A stretch of DNA of 64,000 bases from an uncultured Latescibacterota bacterium (GCA_958295785.1 OY282377.1:1812394-1876393); one strand, 5' to 3'; positions 1 to 10,028 are shown, counted from the stretch's first letter. Notes: a model not told the origin generated them from the sequence alone. Program-made: numbers and translations.

Positions 1-408
1 GCGGTCGGGATGTTCCCAGGCCAAAAATGCGAGGGGGACCAGCCCGACGCCGCCAGCGACCAAAAGCACGCGCTTGGATTTGGGGAGATCAAAGGGATTG
101 CCCAAGGGGCCGATAATATCGCGCGAATCGCCACACCGCGCAGCGGATAATCGCGCGGTGCCAGTACCGATCACGTCGTAGATCAGGTCGAGCCAGCCCG
201 CAGTGCGATCCGCGCGCAAGACGCTGAAAGGGCGGCGGAGAAAGGGCGACAGCCCCGAATCGGTCAGGATTTGCAGGAATTGCGCGGGGCCACAGGCGGT
301 TGCGAGCCGAGGGGCATACAAGCGCATCAGATAAATGTCCTGCGCGATGGGTTCATTGTGTTGAACAACGGCAACTTCGCGGATGAAGTTTGGGATGGCG
401 GGCATCAT
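1..408 (-). CDS. pyrK: Dihydroorotate dehydrogenase electron-transfer subunit (PyrK), 3' end beyond window
   Basis: The 136 visible codons are the N-terminal part of the iron-sulfur flavoprotein subunit that passes electrons from dihydroorotate dehydrogenase B to NAD+ in pyrimidine synthesis. The FAD-binding motif RRPFSV is at residues 58-63, GPLGNPF at 100-106, and the NAD-binding loop VAGGVGLVPLAFL at 117-129. The C-terminal [2Fe-2S] cysteine cluster lies outside the window. The start is one of two adjacent ATGs (408 or 405), overlapping the stop of the upstream lipoprotein gene, so translation is probably coupled. Closeness to carB fits pyrimidine supply. The family call is firm; the end of the gene is unseen. 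Confidence 0.9.
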   Translation of the reverse strand, partial: MMPAIPNFIREVAVVQHNEPIAQDIYLMRLYAPRLATACGPAQFLQILTDSGLSPFLRRPFSVLRADRTAGWLDLIYDVIGTGTARLSAARCGDSRDIIGPLGNPFDLPKSKRVLLVAGGVGLVPLAFLAWEHPDR

Positions 409-2516
409 TCCTCGGGCGGTTCAAAATAGATGGATATGTCATGCCACATATCGCGGGGTACATCTTCGTGGATACCGGGTTCAAATTTGTATTGGGTTGC
501 GACCTCGATGGCGGCGCTGTGAAATAATTCGGGACCCGAAAGCACTTGGACTTTGCCCACGTTGCCGTCTTTTGAGACCAGCAAACGCAACATGACCATA
601 GCGGGTTTCCCCTCGGCTCTTGCGGCTTCGGGATATTCGGGTTCGATTTCATCGATCAACTGGGGCTCTTGATCCGCGTCCGTGGCCTCCATCACACCGC
701 CCCCGATGATCACATTGGGTTTGAACGCGGGCTTTGGCTGGATGAGCGTTTGCGTTCTCGGCGCGGTTGTATCGGACGGTGAGACTGCGGTGGTATCCGC
801 CATCGTTGTATCGGACGGTGAGGCGGTGGTATCCGCCAGGGTCGAATCCGCGGGCATTGGTTTGTGTGGGTTGAGAAAGTCGCCCTCGAGTTTGTCGGTT
901 GCAATTTTGCCGTACTGCGTGAGGGGGTAGCGTTCCCGCACTTGTTCGTACAGGGTCTTTGCCTGATCGAGTTGATCCAGATCGTTTTCGTAGGTCCATG
1001 CGAGGGCAAACAGGGCCTGCGGGGCAAAGACGCTGTGGGGATAGTCGTCCGCAATTTGGCGATAGAGGGTTATGGCCTCTTCGGCTGTCGCGCCTTCTGC
1101 GATGAGGTTTTCGGCTTCCAAAAAACGCGCTTCTGCCAGTGCGTCATCGGCGTGCGTTTGATTGAGGCGGGCGCGGGCTTCAAGGGCATAAGGCGTGTGG
1201 GGGTGCTGATCGATGAGCAATTGAAATTGTTCGCGGGCTGCGGTTTCGTTTTTTAAGCTGTCGGCATAAACAAGCCCAATGGCATACCGCGCTTTGGGCG
1301 CGAGATCAGAACTGTCGGACAGGCCCAAGACGCGCTGATAAATGCCCATGGCCGAATCGGGTTCGCCGAGGTTAAAGAGATACAGTTCTGCCAAATTAAA
1401 AAGCGGCGCCAATGCTTTTTGGGAATCTTGGACGCTGTCGGCCTGCTTGCGATAGCGTTCGAGTGCTCGGAGGTCTTTTTGGCGTTGCAAAGCCAATGCC
1501 CCGGCGTCTGAACCGCGATCTTCGCGCACGGCTTTCTCGAACAGTTCTTTGGCTTTTTCCAGATCTTTGCGCTCTTTTTGCTCGATGAGGCCCAAGCGAT
1601 AAAAAGCCGCCGCGCTGTATTCGCTGCGGGGATATTTTTTCGCAATCGCGCTGTAAATTTCTTCTGCTGTTTCGTGTTGGCCTTTCCGGTGGTGGACATG
1701 GGCCTGTTTGAGTTGGGTTTCGGCTTCGTAAATGCGGAGGCGTTTGATTTTTAGGATTTGTCGGTATGCGTCTAATGCCTTGTCAAATTCGCGTTGCCGC
1801 TCGAGGGTCTCGCCAATTTTGACGCGCGTTTCAAAATTCGTCTTGGTGTCGGGTTTGGATTGCAGCACGTTTTGATACGCTTCTAAGGCTTCGTCATATC
1901 GGCCCAATTCGAGCAAATTATTGCCCACGCCCTGCCAGGCCTTGGCGCGCAATTTGTGTTTTTTATCGAGTGTTTTGAGGAGGGCGCGATAGGATGCAAT
2001 GGCGTCTTCTCTGTTGTCCTGAGCGGCTTCCATTTCCGCCAAGGCCAGATTTGCCAAGCCGTACAACTCGGCATCGGCTTTTGCGTCAAACAGGGAAAAC
2101 GCTGCCCGCGCGTCTGGGATGCGGTTCACGGCCCACAGGGAAAGCCCTTGCCAATAGCGCGACTCTGGGATCAGTTCGCTTTGCGGGAAATTCTTTTGCA
2201 ATTCTTGAAACTTGGTCAGTGCCTCGGCGTAATCCTCGCGCCAATAAGACGCCTTGCCGATGAGCAACAAACTGTCGTCGAACCACTTGCTCTTCGGGTA
2301 GTATGTGAGCACGATAGACGCTTTGACAATGACCCGTTGGTAAAGCGCGCGATAGGTCGCAGGGGTAATGCGGCTGCCGGGGGTTTCGGATTCCACGCGC
2401 TTCTGATCGGCGATCAGGTACTTTTGTTTGGCATTGTAAAACGTGTTGTAATACACGCTTTTACAAGACGCCAGACAGAAGAAGCAAAGCGATGCAATGT
2501 AGAGAAGACGAGACAT
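405..2516 (-). CDS. TPR-repeat lipoprotein with C-terminal TonB domain
   Basis: A 703-residue envelope protein. The N-terminus is a short hydrophobic signal ending in lipobox LASC (Cys18), predicting a lipidated protein. Residues about 50-520 are tandem TPR-like helices of the BamD/YbgF type. A low-complexity linker rich in Asp, Thr, Ser and Pro (about 560-605) precedes a TonB C-terminal-type fold (about 630-700) containing EPEYPEAARAEG and VQVLSGPELFHSAAIEVA. TonB C-termini contact outer-membrane receptors, but there is no N-terminal membrane anchor of TonB type here; the lipid anchor replaces it. The gene sits between carB and pyrK with stop/start overlap on the pyrK side. Function is inferred as envelope scaffolding or assembly; no enzyme signature is visible. 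Confidence 0.8.
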   Translation of the reverse strand: MSRLLYIASLCFFCLASCKSVYYNTFYNAKQKYLIADQKRVESETPGSRITPATYRALYQRVIVKASIVLTYYPKSKWFDDSLLLIGKASYWREDYAEALTKFQELQKNFPQSELIPESRYWQGLSLWAVNRIPDARAAFSLFDAKADAELYGLANLALAEMEAAQDNREDAIASYRALLKTLDKKHKLRAKAWQGVGNNLLELGRYDEALEAYQNVLQSKPDTKTNFETRVKIGETLERQREFDKALDAYRQILKIKRLRIYEAETQLKQAHVHHRKGQHETAEEIYSAIAKKYPRSEYSAAAFYRLGLIEQKERKDLEKAKELFEKAVREDRGSDAGALALQRQKDLRALERYRKQADSVQDSQKALAPLFNLAELYLFNLGEPDSAMGIYQRVLGLSDSSDLAPKARYAIGLVYADSLKNETAAREQFQLLIDQHPHTPYALEARARLNQTHADDALAEARFLEAENLIAEGATAEEAITLYRQIADDYPHSVFAPQALFALAWTYENDLDQLDQAKTLYEQVRERYPLTQYGKIATDKLEGDFLNPHKPMPADSTLADTTASPSDTTMADTTAVSPSDTTAPRTQTLIQPKPAFKPNVIIGGGVMEATDADQEPQLIDEIEPEYPEAARAEGKPAMVMLRLLVSKDGNVGKVQVLSGPELFHSAAIEVATQYKFEPGIHEDVPRDMWHDISIYFEPPEE

Positions 2517-2570
2517 AAAAAAGTGGTCAGTGGTTGGTCTCCGCCCATCCGCCTCAAAAGCGAAGAACGC

Positions 2571-2606
2571 ATCGCAGGGGCGCGGCCCTCGTGCCCGCCC
2601 GTAGAT
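2571..2606. repeat. REP-like GC-rich palindrome, diverged copy
   Basis: AGGGGCGCGGCCCTCGTGCC resembles the recurrent CGTAGGGGC-N-GCCCCCGTGCTCGCCCG motif found between genes throughout the window. It sits in the 100-bp gap between carB and the lipoprotein gene. Confidence 0.5.
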
Positions 2607-2618
2607 TCGCTGATTCGC

Positions 2619-4439
2619 CTATTGTCTTGTGCTGCGGTGAAATTCTTGTAGCGAACGAATGCGAATGGCACTGTTGTTTTTTAGCGATTGGATGCCGGCA
2701 ACCGCGGCAACCGCGCCGGATAGGGTGGTCGTATAGGGCAGGCCGTATTGAACCGCGGCCCTGCGAATTTCGGGGTCCGCGGCCTGCGATTGATCGCCTG
2801 CGGGCGTGTTGATCATCAGAGAAATGTCGCCATTTTTGATCGCATCGAGAATATTGGGCCGCCCCTCCTGGATTTTGAGGATCGGGCCGCAAACAATGCC
2901 GCGGGTGTTGAGAAAGGCGTGCGTTCCCCGCGTGGCAACCAAGCGGAAGCCCATCTCGGATAGGTGCTGGGCAATGGGCACGAGGGCTTCTTTGTCGCGG
3001 TCGTTGACGCTCAAAAATACCGTTCCCGCTTGGGGCAAGCGCACGCCCGCGCCGAGTTGGGCTTTTTGGAAACTGAGGCCAAAGTCCGTGTCTATGCCCA
3101 TGACTTCGCCGGTCGATTTCATTTCCGGGCCGAGCACAGTGTCAACGCCGGGAAATTTGTTGAAGGGCAAGACGGCTTCTTTGACGGCGATGTGATCGAT
3201 GGGCACTTCGCGGGTAAAGCCCTGCTCCTCAAGCGTGCGCCCGACCATTGCGCGGGCCGCGACTTTGGCCAGGGGCACGCCAATGGCTTTGCTGACAAAA
3301 GGCACGGTGCGCGAGGCGCGCGGATTGACTTCGATGATGAATACGTCCTCGTCTTGAATGGCAAATTGAATATTCATCAGGCCAACCACATTGAGCGCGC
3401 GGGCCAAAGCGTGCGTGTGGCGTCTCAATTCATCGCGGTTGGCATCGGAAATGCGATACGGCGGCAAAACGCACGCGCTATCGCCCGAGTGAATGCCCGC
3501 GCTTTCGATGTGTTGCATCATGCCGCCAATGACAACAGCGGTGGGATCGGCGACTGCATCGACATCAAATTCGTGCGCGTCTTCCAAAAACCGGTCGATG
3601 AGAACGGGATGCTCGGGCGATGCTTCGATGGCATTGTGCATATAGGCGATGAGGGCTTCGCGGTCATACACAATGGCCATGGCGCGACCGCCGAGCACAT
3701 ACGAGGGGCGCACGAGAATGGGGTAGCCGATGTGTTCGGCAATGGCGATGGCTTCATCGGTATTGACTGCCGTGCCGTTTTCGGGTTGGCGAATGCCCAG
3801 GTCTTTGATGAGGGCGCCAAATCGCTTGCGGTCTTCGGCGAGGTCGATGGCTTCGGGCGACGTGCCGGCGATCTCGAGGCCGCCGCGCTCGAGGTCGCGT
3901 GCGAGATTGAGCGGCGTTTGCCCGCCGAACTGAACGATGACCCCGTCGGGTTGTTCGACATCGGCAATGCCGAGCACATCTTCGGCGGTGAGGGGTTCAA
4001 AATAGAGTTTGTCAGAGGTGTCGTAATCCGTGGAAACGGTTTCCGGATTGGAGTTGACCATAATGGTTTCAAAACCGTCCTCTTTGAGGGCATAAGCGGC
4101 GTGGCAACAACAATAGTCGAACTCGATGCCCTGCCCAATGCGATTGGGGCCGCCGCCTAATATCATGATTTTTTTTCTGTTGGAGCGCACGGCCTCGGTT
4201 TCCGCCTCGTACGTGGAATAGTGATACGGGGTATAGGCTTCAAATTCCGCCGCACAGGTATCGACTGTTTTGAAAACCGGCATGACCCCGAGTTCTTTTC
4301 GCAAAGTGCGTATGGTCCACGCATCTGTGCGCCACAAATGCGCGAGTTGCGGGTCGGAAAACCCGTGGCGTTTGGCTTTGAGCAAATCGGCGCGGGAGAT
4401 GCGCGCCCGCAAATCGTCGAGGGTGTGCTGTTTGGTCAT
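2619..4439 (-). CDS. carB: Carbamoyl-phosphate synthase large subunit, C-terminal half (split CarB)
   Basis: A 606-residue protein equal to the C-terminal half of CarB. It contains the end of the oligomerization domain ([34 protein letters not shown]-like segment near residue 55), the second ATP-grasp domain ([17 protein letters not shown] near residue 93, [16 protein letters not shown]), and the MGS-like allosteric domain at the C-terminus (about 465-600, with [15 protein letters not shown] and MINTPAG). It starts with ATG 4439, sharing ATGA with the stop of the upstream N-terminal half, so the two halves are translationally coupled. Together they give 1090 residues, about one normal CarB. 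This is a true gene split; both halves are full-length and undamaged. carA is not in the window. Confidence 0.93.
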   Translation of the reverse strand: MTKQHTLDDLRARISRADLLKAKRHGFSDPQLAHLWRTDAWTIRTLRKELGVMPVFKTVDTCAAEFEAYTPYHYSTYEAETEAVRSNRKKIMILGGGPNRIGQGIEFDYCCCHAAYALKEDGFETIMVNSNPETVSTDYDTSDKLYFEPLTAEDVLGIADVEQPDGVIVQFGGQTPLNLARDLERGGLEIAGTSPEAIDLAEDRKRFGALIKDLGIRQPENGTAVNTDEAIAIAEHIGYPILVRPSYVLGGRAMAIVYDREALIAYMHNAIEASPEHPVLIDRFLEDAHEFDVDAVADPTAVVIGGMMQHIESAGIHSGDSACVLPPYRISDANRDELRRHTHALARALNVVGLMNIQFAIQDEDVFIIEVNPRASRTVPFVSKAIGVPLAKVAARAMVGRTLEEQGFTREVPIDHIAVKEAVLPFNKFPGVDTVLGPEMKSTGEVMGIDTDFGLSFQKAQLGAGVRLPQAGTVFLSVNDRDKEALVPIAQHLSEMGFRLVATRGTHAFLNTRGIVCGPILKIQEGRPNILDAIKNGDISLMINTPAGDQSQAADPEIRRAAVQYGLPYTTTLSGAVAAVAGIQSLKNNSAIRIRSLQEFHRSTRQ

Positions 4440-5890
4440 GGCGCGTCCATCAGGGCGGCGAGTTCTTTTTCCACTTCCACGATCCGCCGCATGTTGTCGA
4501 GAAACCAGGGGTCAATTTGGGTCGCGTCAAAAATTTCCCGCACGGACAAGCCCGCGTCATAAGCCGCTTTGAGATAGGCCAACCGTTGCGAATTGGGTTC
4601 TCGCAGGCCGCGCTCGAGGGCCTCGCGCGAAAGGGTGTTCGGGGGGATGTCTTTGCCGTCCGCGCCAAAACCCGCGCGCCCTATTTCGAGGGACCGCATC
4701 CCCTTTTGCAGGGCTTCCACAAATGTCCGGCCAATGGCCATGGTTTCGCCCACAGATTTCATTTGCGTGCCCAACAGGTCCGCGGTTTGGGGAAATTTTT
4801 CAAAGGTCCAGCGCGGGATTTTGACGACGCAATAGTCGATGGTGGGTTCAAACGAGGCCGGGGTTTCGCGCGTGATGTCGTTTTGGATTTCGTCGAGGGT
4901 GTAGCCAATGGCGAGTTTGGCCGCGATTTTGGCAATGGGAAAACCCGTGGCTTTCGAGGCCAGGGCAGAACTGCGGGACACGCGCGGGTTCATTTCAATG
5001 ACCGCGCGCCGCCCCGTGTTGGGATCGACCGCGAACTGGATATTGGAGCCGCCGGTTTCCACGCCAATTTCCCGGATGCAGGCAATGGCGTCATCGCGCA
5101 TGGCCTGATATTCTTTGTCGCTGAGGGTTTGCGCTGGCGCCACGGTGATGGAATCGCCCGTGTGAACGCCCATCGGATCGAAGTTTTCGATAGAGCAGAT
5201 GATGACGACATTGTCGTTTTGATCGCGCATGACTTCCAGTTCAAATTCTTTCCAGCCGATGATCGATTCTTCCACGAGAATCTCACTCGTGGGCGACAAG
5301 GCGAGTCCATGGGCCGCGGCGTGTCTAAATTCCTCGATATTGTACGCAGTGCCCGCGCCCGTGCCCCCCAAGGTGTAGGACGGGCGGATGATGGCCGGAA
5401 AGCCGATGTGGGATGCGATGTCGAGGGCTTCTTTGAGGGTGTAGGCAAATCGGCCTTTGGGAAAGTCGAGGCCAATTTTGCCCATGGCCTTTTGAAAGGC
5501 TTCGCGGTTTTCCGCCTTTTCAATGGCGTGTGGCTTCGCGCCGATCATCTCCACGCCGAATTTTTCGAGCGTACCCCGCTCGTGCAATGCCATCGCGGTG
5601 TTGAGGCCCGTTTGCCCGCCCAGCGTGGGGAGCAGTGCGTCCGGGCGTTCTTTTTCGATGATCGCCTCGCAGACCTCGGGGGTGACGGGCTCGATATACG
5701 TTTGATCCGCCATTTCGGGATCGGTCATGATGGTGGCCGGGTTGCTGTTGACCAACACGACTGCGTAGCCCTCTTCTCTGAGGGCTTTGCACGCTTGCGT
5801 GCCCGAATAATCAAATTCACAGGCTTGCCCAATCACAATGGGGCCAGAGCCGATGAGCATGATTTTATGGAGATCGTTTCGTTTGGGCAT
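4436..5890 (-). CDS. carB: Carbamoyl-phosphate synthase large subunit, N-terminal half (split CarB)
   Basis: 484 residues from ATG 5890 ([20 protein letters not shown]). It carries the first preATP-grasp/ATP-grasp unit, which makes carboxy-phosphate and carbamate: [40 protein letters not shown] and [18 protein letters not shown] are all present. It then runs into the first part of the oligomerization domain ([10 protein letters not shown]). It stops with TGA overlapping the start of the C-terminal half. The open frame continues upstream to 6169, but that extension has no CarB similarity and overlaps the next gene, so 5890 is preferred. The pair should assemble with CarA to produce carbamoyl phosphate for pyrimidines and arginine. 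Confidence 0.93.
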   Translation of the reverse strand: MPKRNDLHKIMLIGSGPIVIGQACEFDYSGTQACKALREEGYAVVLVNSNPATIMTDPEMADQTYIEPVTPEVCEAIIEKERPDALLPTLGGQTGLNTAMALHERGTLEKFGVEMIGAKPHAIEKAENREAFQKAMGKIGLDFPKGRFAYTLKEALDIASHIGFPAIIRPSYTLGGTGAGTAYNIEEFRHAAAHGLALSPTSEILVEESIIGWKEFELEVMRDQNDNVVIICSIENFDPMGVHTGDSITVAPAQTLSDKEYQAMRDDAIACIREIGVETGGSNIQFAVDPNTGRRAVIEMNPRVSRSSALASKATGFPIAKIAAKLAIGYTLDEIQNDITRETPASFEPTIDYCVVKIPRWTFEKFPQTADLLGTQMKSVGETMAIGRTFVEALQKGMRSLEIGRAGFGADGKDIPPNTLSREALERGLREPNSQRLAYLKAAYDAGLSVREIFDATQIDPWFLDNMRRIVEVEKELAALMDAP

Positions 5891-5937
5891 ATTAGCAGCG
5901 GTAAAAGGCAAGATGGGAGGAGAGAAACGTAGGGGCA

Positions 5938-5973
5938 GTGCCCCGTGCCCGCCCGAAAAGGCAAGATACAAGC
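5938..5973 (+). repeat. REP-like GC-rich palindrome copy
   Basis: CGTAGGGGCAGTGCCCCGTG followed by CCCGCCCGAAAAGGCAAGAT. The core GGGGCAGTGCCCC forms a short hairpin. The same core plus the tail GAAAAGGCAAGA(T/G)ACAAG recurs at 34.6 and 38.7 kb. Confidence 0.7.
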
Positions 5974-5982
5974 GGTCGGCGG

Positions 5983-6498
5983 TCAGGCGAACAGCAACCA
6001 GTAGATCGACAAAAGGGCGGCGATCAAAAAAACAAAAAAGCCAACTTTGATGAGGCGGTACATGAGATCGACGGGGATGCGCGTGTAAAAAGGCGACGGC
6101 ATGGGGGGGTGGATCGGCGAATCGGGAAATCGAGCGCGCTCGATGCGTGCGACCAAGCTGGGGTCGCACTCGGCGATAGCCCCCAAGATCACGCGCTTGC
6201 TGCGCGCGGCCCGCTCGGCGATGGGATTGCTCAATTGCTCCTCTTCGGGAAGCAGAGGCTCGGTCTCCAACGGACTATCGCCATCTTGCTCTTGGCGGCT
6301 CTCGATGAGGCTGATCAACCGCGCATGGGCGAGTTTTTCCGCCAGCATTTTCATGCGTTTTCTGTCGTGGACATGCGTTTGGATCACCCCGATACAAGTG
6401 TCGATAAACCGGTCGAGATTTTCCAAAATTTCATCGTCGCTCAGGCCGAGGAGATAGGACTCTTCAATGGCTTCTTCGATAAATTCGTTGGATCGCAT
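5983..6498 (-). CDS. Hypothetical tail-anchored membrane protein
   Basis: 171 residues from ATG 6498, overlapping the nnrD stop by one base (TGATG). Most of the protein is charged and helical ([20 protein letters not shown], then [17 protein letters not shown]). A single hydrophobic helix near the C-terminus ([19 protein letters not shown]) suggests a tail anchor with the bulk in the cytoplasm. I do not recognise a family. It sits between nnrD and carB on the same strand, about 90 bp from carB. A GTG at 6501 is an alternative start. Confidence 0.7.
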   Translation of the reverse strand: MRSNEFIEEAIEESYLLGLSDDEILENLDRFIDTCIGVIQTHVHDRKRMKMLAEKLAHARLISLIESRQEQDGDSPLETEPLLPEEEQLSNPIAERAARSKRVILGAIAECDPSLVARIERARFPDSPIHPPMPSPFYTRIPVDLMYRLIKVGFFVFLIAALLSIYWLLFA

Positions 6499-8084
6499 CA
6501 CATGAGGGGGTTGGGGTGAACAGCGAGATCGAGTTGTTGATCTATACGGCTGCGAACGCGATGCGTGGCAGCGGCGAAATTGTCGATGATGTCGCTGGCG
6601 ATCAGGCTCATCTGTCCGGTCTTTTCCGCTGCGATGTCGCCGGCCAGGCCGTGAAGATAAACGGCTGTGCAGGCGGCTGTTGAAACGTCGAGGCCCTGCC
6701 CGATCAGCGCGGCCACGAGACCCGTGAGCACATCCCCTGCGCCGCCGGTCGCCATCCCCGCGTTGCCCGTCGGGTTGATGTGCGTTTCACCTCTTGGGGT
6801 TGCGACAATGGTCGGCGCGCCCTTGAGCACGATGGTCGCGCGGACCCGTGCGGCAAATTCAGCGGCGATAGCAATGGGATTGCGCCGAATCTCGGCGATG
6901 CTCCATTGGGTCAGGCGCGCAAATTCGCCCCAATGTGGCGTGAGTACTAAGGGCATCTCGCAAGCGCGAATGGCATTGAGGTCGCCGGCTAGAGCGTTGA
7001 TCGCATCGGCATCTATGACCGCGGGACAGACGAGATCGCGCACGAGGCGGCGGATGAGTTCAACGGTTTCTCGATGCGTGCCCAAGCCCGGCCCTATCGC
7101 TGCGCTATTGGCACGGCGGAATTGGCGTTGAATCTCGCCGCGAGCGCGAAGGGACAAGCACCGCGCTCGTTTGACTTCGGGAAGCGGATGGGTCATGGCC
7201 TCGGTGACTTTGATTTCGAGAATGTCGTTGAGGCTTTGGGGAATGCCGATAGTGACCGTGCCCGCGCCCCCTATGAGTGCTGCGCATGCCGCGAGCGCGG
7301 CCGCGCCTGTAAGCCCGACGGACCCGGCCAGAATATAGACCCTGCCGCAATCGCCTTTGTGGGCGTCGGCTGATCGCTGAGGGAACAACCGCGCGCAGCG
7401 GCGATTGTCTATCAAGTAGGTGCTGACGCGCTCGTGTTCGATGGTTGAAGCGGGTATGCCAATGTCGATCAGGTGCAACTGCCCGCAGCGGGCGCGGCCG
7501 GGAAAAAAGAAATGTCCAATGCGCGGCCAGGCAAATGTGACCGTGCATGTTGCAGCCGCGCACGGGCCGTCAATTTGGCCCGTATCCGCATTGAGGCCCG
7601 AAGGCACATCCACCGCGACAATGGGACATGTTGCGCGGTTGAGCGCGTTGATGAGATCCGCATACACCCCCCGCGCCGCGCCGCGCGTGCCCGTGCCCAA
7701 AAGCGCGTCCACCGCGGCATCTGCACGGGCGAGTGCGGTTTGCACTGTTGCGATGCGATTGACCGGTTGCGCGATGTTTGCGGGCAGGCGGTCGAGATTG
7801 ATTTTGGCATCGCCTTTGATTTGGCTTGCAGAGGTCGCCAAGAACACCTGAACGATTGCGCCGCGTTGGGCCGCGTGTCGCGCAATGACAAACCCGTCGC
7901 CCCCGTTGTTGCCCTTGCCGCACAGCACCACGAGATGGCGATTTTGAAACCCGCCCAACAGGTCTTCTACGACTTGGGCCGCGCCTTGCCCGGCGGCTTC
8001 CATGAGATCGATGCTCGGCGCGCCGCCATCAATTGCCCGACGGTCGATAGAAGCCATTTGGGAGTTGGTGAGAAGTGCGATCAT
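6498..8084 (-). CDS. nnrD: Bifunctional NAD(P)H-hydrate epimerase / ADP-dependent NAD(P)H-hydrate dehydratase
   Basis: A 528-residue metabolite-repair enzyme that re-forms NAD(P)H from its hydrated damage products. The N-terminal YjeF_N epimerase domain (about 1-215) has LCGKGNNGGDGFVIARHAAQ and DALLGTG. The C-terminal ribokinase-like dehydratase domain (about 235-515) has AGSVGLTGAAALAACAALIG, GPGLG and the phosphate-binding GNAGMATGGAGDVLTGLVAA. Length and domain order match the fused bacterial form. The start is ATG 8084 (MIALLTNSQMASIDRRAI). It overlaps the following hypothetical gene and is probably first in this minus-strand cluster. Confidence 0.95.
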   Translation of the reverse strand: MIALLTNSQMASIDRRAIDGGAPSIDLMEAAGQGAAQVVEDLLGGFQNRHLVVLCGKGNNGGDGFVIARHAAQRGAIVQVFLATSASQIKGDAKINLDRLPANIAQPVNRIATVQTALARADAAVDALLGTGTRGAARGVYADLINALNRATCPIVAVDVPSGLNADTGQIDGPCAAATCTVTFAWPRIGHFFFPGRARCGQLHLIDIGIPASTIEHERVSTYLIDNRRCARLFPQRSADAHKGDCGRVYILAGSVGLTGAAALAACAALIGGAGTVTIGIPQSLNDILEIKVTEAMTHPLPEVKRARCLSLRARGEIQRQFRRANSAAIGPGLGTHRETVELIRRLVRDLVCPAVIDADAINALAGDLNAIRACEMPLVLTPHWGEFARLTQWSIAEIRRNPIAIAAEFAARVRATIVLKGAPTIVATPRGETHINPTGNAGMATGGAGDVLTGLVAALIGQGLDVSTAACTAVYLHGLAGDIAAEKTGQMSLIASDIIDNFAAATHRVRSRIDQQLDLAVHPNPLM

Positions 8085-8237
8085 ACCATTTGGAGCGCGA
8101 GGTCAATGGGCGTTTTCGGAACCTCTAACGATGTAAAAATACGGGAACGGCACGGGCAAAGCAAACCCTTTTTGGCGAAAGAGCCACAAAAGAGATGCGT
8201 GCGATTTGTCCTTTTCAGTGTTCCCCTGCCCCATCAA

Positions 8238-8270
8238 TCGCAGGGACAAGCCCCCGTGTCTGTCCTCGCC
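8238..8270 (+). repeat. REP-like palindrome, diverged copy
   Basis: CAGGGACAAGCCCCCGTGTC followed by TGTCCTCGCCC, a variant of the REP-like motif. A near-identical variant (AGGGATAGGCCCCCGTGCCT) lies at 54.5 kb. The rest of the 8085-8325 gap shows no gene. Confidence 0.5.
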
Positions 8271-8325
8271 CCAATCCCAAAACCCGACGCACTCCGTCGA
8301 TTCGCGCTTAACTGCCACAAACCGC

Positions 8326-8354
8326 TTGACATAGATGGGGTGCTTGTCTATACT
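8326..8354 (+). promoter_or_regulatory. Sigma70-type promoter for the tRNA-Ser/gltX cluster
   Basis: TTGACA at 8326-8331 and TATACT at 8349-8354 with 17-bp spacing, a near-consensus housekeeping promoter. The expected start of transcription near 8361 lies just before the first tRNA at 8367. Confidence 0.85.
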
Positions 8355-8366
8355 TTTGGGCGATAT

Positions 8367-8454
8367 GGTGGGGTGCGAGAGCGGTTGAATCGGGCGGTCT
8401 TGAAAACCGTTGACCTTCGCGGGTCCGTGGGTTCGAATCCCACCCCCACCGCCA
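8367..8454 (+). tRNA. tRNA-Ser (anticodon TGA)
   Basis: The acceptor stem GGTGGGG pairs with CCCCACC (8444-8450), with discriminator G and an encoded CCA. The anticodon loop CTTGAAA at 8399-8405 has TGA at 8401-8403. The T-arm is GTGGG TTCGAAT CCCAC, and a long class II variable arm is present, as expected for serine. Confidence 0.97.
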
Positions 8455-8483
8455 ACAAATTGCTTCTTTAATTTGTCGATAGC

Positions 8484-8577
<94 letters not shown>

Positions 8578-8592
8578 ATAATATTTGGGGAT

Positions 8593-10023
8593 GTGTTTTT
8601 GATGTCCGACATGGTTTTGCGATTCGCGCCATCTCCCACAGGTGGGTTTCATGTGGGCAATGCGCGAACGGCGATTTTCAATTATCTCTACGCGAAACAC
8701 CACAGCGCAAAATTGTCGTTGCGCGTTGAAGATACGGATCGCGAGCGATATACGGAATCGTCACTTCAAACGATTTTAGACGGTTTGAACTGGCTCGGCG
8801 TCGAGTTTGACGGCGAGCCAGTCTTTCAATCGCATCGCGCCCAAGCGCACAAACGCGCAGCAGAGCGTCTGCTGGCAACCGGCCATGCGTATTACGGGTA
8901 CGAAACGCCCGAAGAACTCGCCGCCATGCAAAAGCAGGCCCAGGCCGAGAAGCGGCGCGTGCGCTACAACCGGGATTTGACCCCGGAACAGCAGGCGGCT
9001 TACGAAGCCGAGGGGCGTCCAAGGGTCGTGCGGTTTAAGGTGCCCGCAGGCGAAACCGCATGGCATGATCGCATTCGCGGGGTGCAGCGTTGGCGCAATG
9101 CCGAGATCGAAGATTTCGTGTTGCTCCGCCCCGATGGGTCGCCGGTTTACAACCTCGCGGTGGTGGTTGATGATCGCGATATGGGCGTCAACATGGTGTT
9201 GCGGTCTGCGGATCATCTGTCGAATACGCCCAAGCAGATCATGCTGTTTCGGGCACTTTCATGGGCGGTGCCCGAATACGGACATTCAACCCTGATTTTA
9301 GGCCCCGATGGCAGCAAGTTGTCAAAGCGCCACGGCGCCACCCCCATTGCGGAATACCGCGCGCGAGGGGTTTTGTCAGATGCGATGTTCAATTACCTCG
9401 CGCTGTTGGGATGGTCGCCCGGCGATGCGCGCGAAGTGTTTGCGCGAGATGAATTGATCGCGGCGTTTTCGGTTGACGGATTGCTCAAAAGAGACGCGGT
9501 TTTTGACGAAAAAAAATTGATCTGGCTCAATGGCGAGCACATGCGTCTCCGCCCGGTTGATGAGGTATTAGACGACGCCATACCGATTTGGATCGCCGAG
9601 GGGTGGCTCACAGAAGCAGAGGTTTGTGAGCGACGGGATGCGCTGACGAGAATTGTCAAAATGTTGCAGCCGCGCTTGCACACGCTTCAAGACCTGAAAC
9701 ACACCGGATATTTTTTTGTCGATCCGGAAAATTATGATCCAAAAGCCGCAAAAAAACACTGGAAGGCCGATACGCCAATGCGCGTTCAGATGATGATTGA
9801 CCGCTTGCGGGATTTGGATGCGTTCGGCGAAAGCGATGTGGAAGGCGCGACGCGCTCGCTGGCCGGCGAACTCGGCATGTCCGCGTCCAAACTCATTCAC
9901 CCAACGCGCCTCGCGCTTTGCGGCGTTGGATTTGGCCCGGGGTTGTTTGAATTGATGGCTGTGCTCGGGCGCGAAGCCTGCGTTCGCCGCCTGAAAAAGG
10001 CACTGAAAATTTTGAGTTTCTGA
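8593..10023 (+). CDS. gltX: Glutamyl-tRNA synthetase
   Basis: 476 residues, a normal bacterial GluRS length. The class I HIGH region is FAPSPTGGFHVGNARTA near residue 10 and the KMSKS loop is GSKLSKRHGA near 240. The remainder matches the helical anticodon-binding half. ATG 8593 or ATG 8602 (MSDMVLRFAPSP) may be the start; neither has a strong Shine-Dalgarno. It is sandwiched between two tRNA-Ser genes and a tRNA-Gln gene that begins 5 bp after its stop. That raises the possibility that this is a non-discriminating enzyme also charging tRNA-Gln with glutamate for later amidation by GatCAB; this is inference, since anticodon-recognition residues were not compared. Confidence 0.97.
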   Translation: MFLMSDMVLRFAPSPTGGFHVGNARTAIFNYLYAKHHSAKLSLRVEDTDRERYTESSLQTILDGLNWLGVEFDGEPVFQSHRAQAHKRAAERLLATGHAYYGYETPEELAAMQKQAQAEKRRVRYNRDLTPEQQAAYEAEGRPRVVRFKVPAGETAWHDRIRGVQRWRNAEIEDFVLLRPDGSPVYNLAVVVDDRDMGVNMVLRSADHLSNTPKQIMLFRALSWAVPEYGHSTLILGPDGSKLSKRHGATPIAEYRARGVLSDAMFNYLALLGWSPGDAREVFARDELIAAFSVDGLLKRDAVFDEKKLIWLNGEHMRLRPVDEVLDDAIPIWIAEGWLTEAEVCERRDALTRIVKMLQPRLHTLQDLKHTGYFFVDPENYDPKAAKKHWKADTPMRVQMMIDRLRDLDAFGESDVEGATRSLAGELGMSASKLIHPTRLALCGVGFGPGLFELMAVLGREACVRRLKKALKILSF

Positions 10024-10028
10024 TTTCC

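Noticed and set aside
4517-5932. 471-codon plus-strand frame over carB, and a 398-codon one at 2964-4160
   Set aside because: Antisense shadows of carB halves, which have complete ATP-grasp motifs.
5891-6169. N-terminal extension of the carB N-half to 6169
   Set aside because: The extra 93 residues do not resemble CarB and overlap the end of the tail-anchored protein gene; ATG 5890 gives the normal CarB start.
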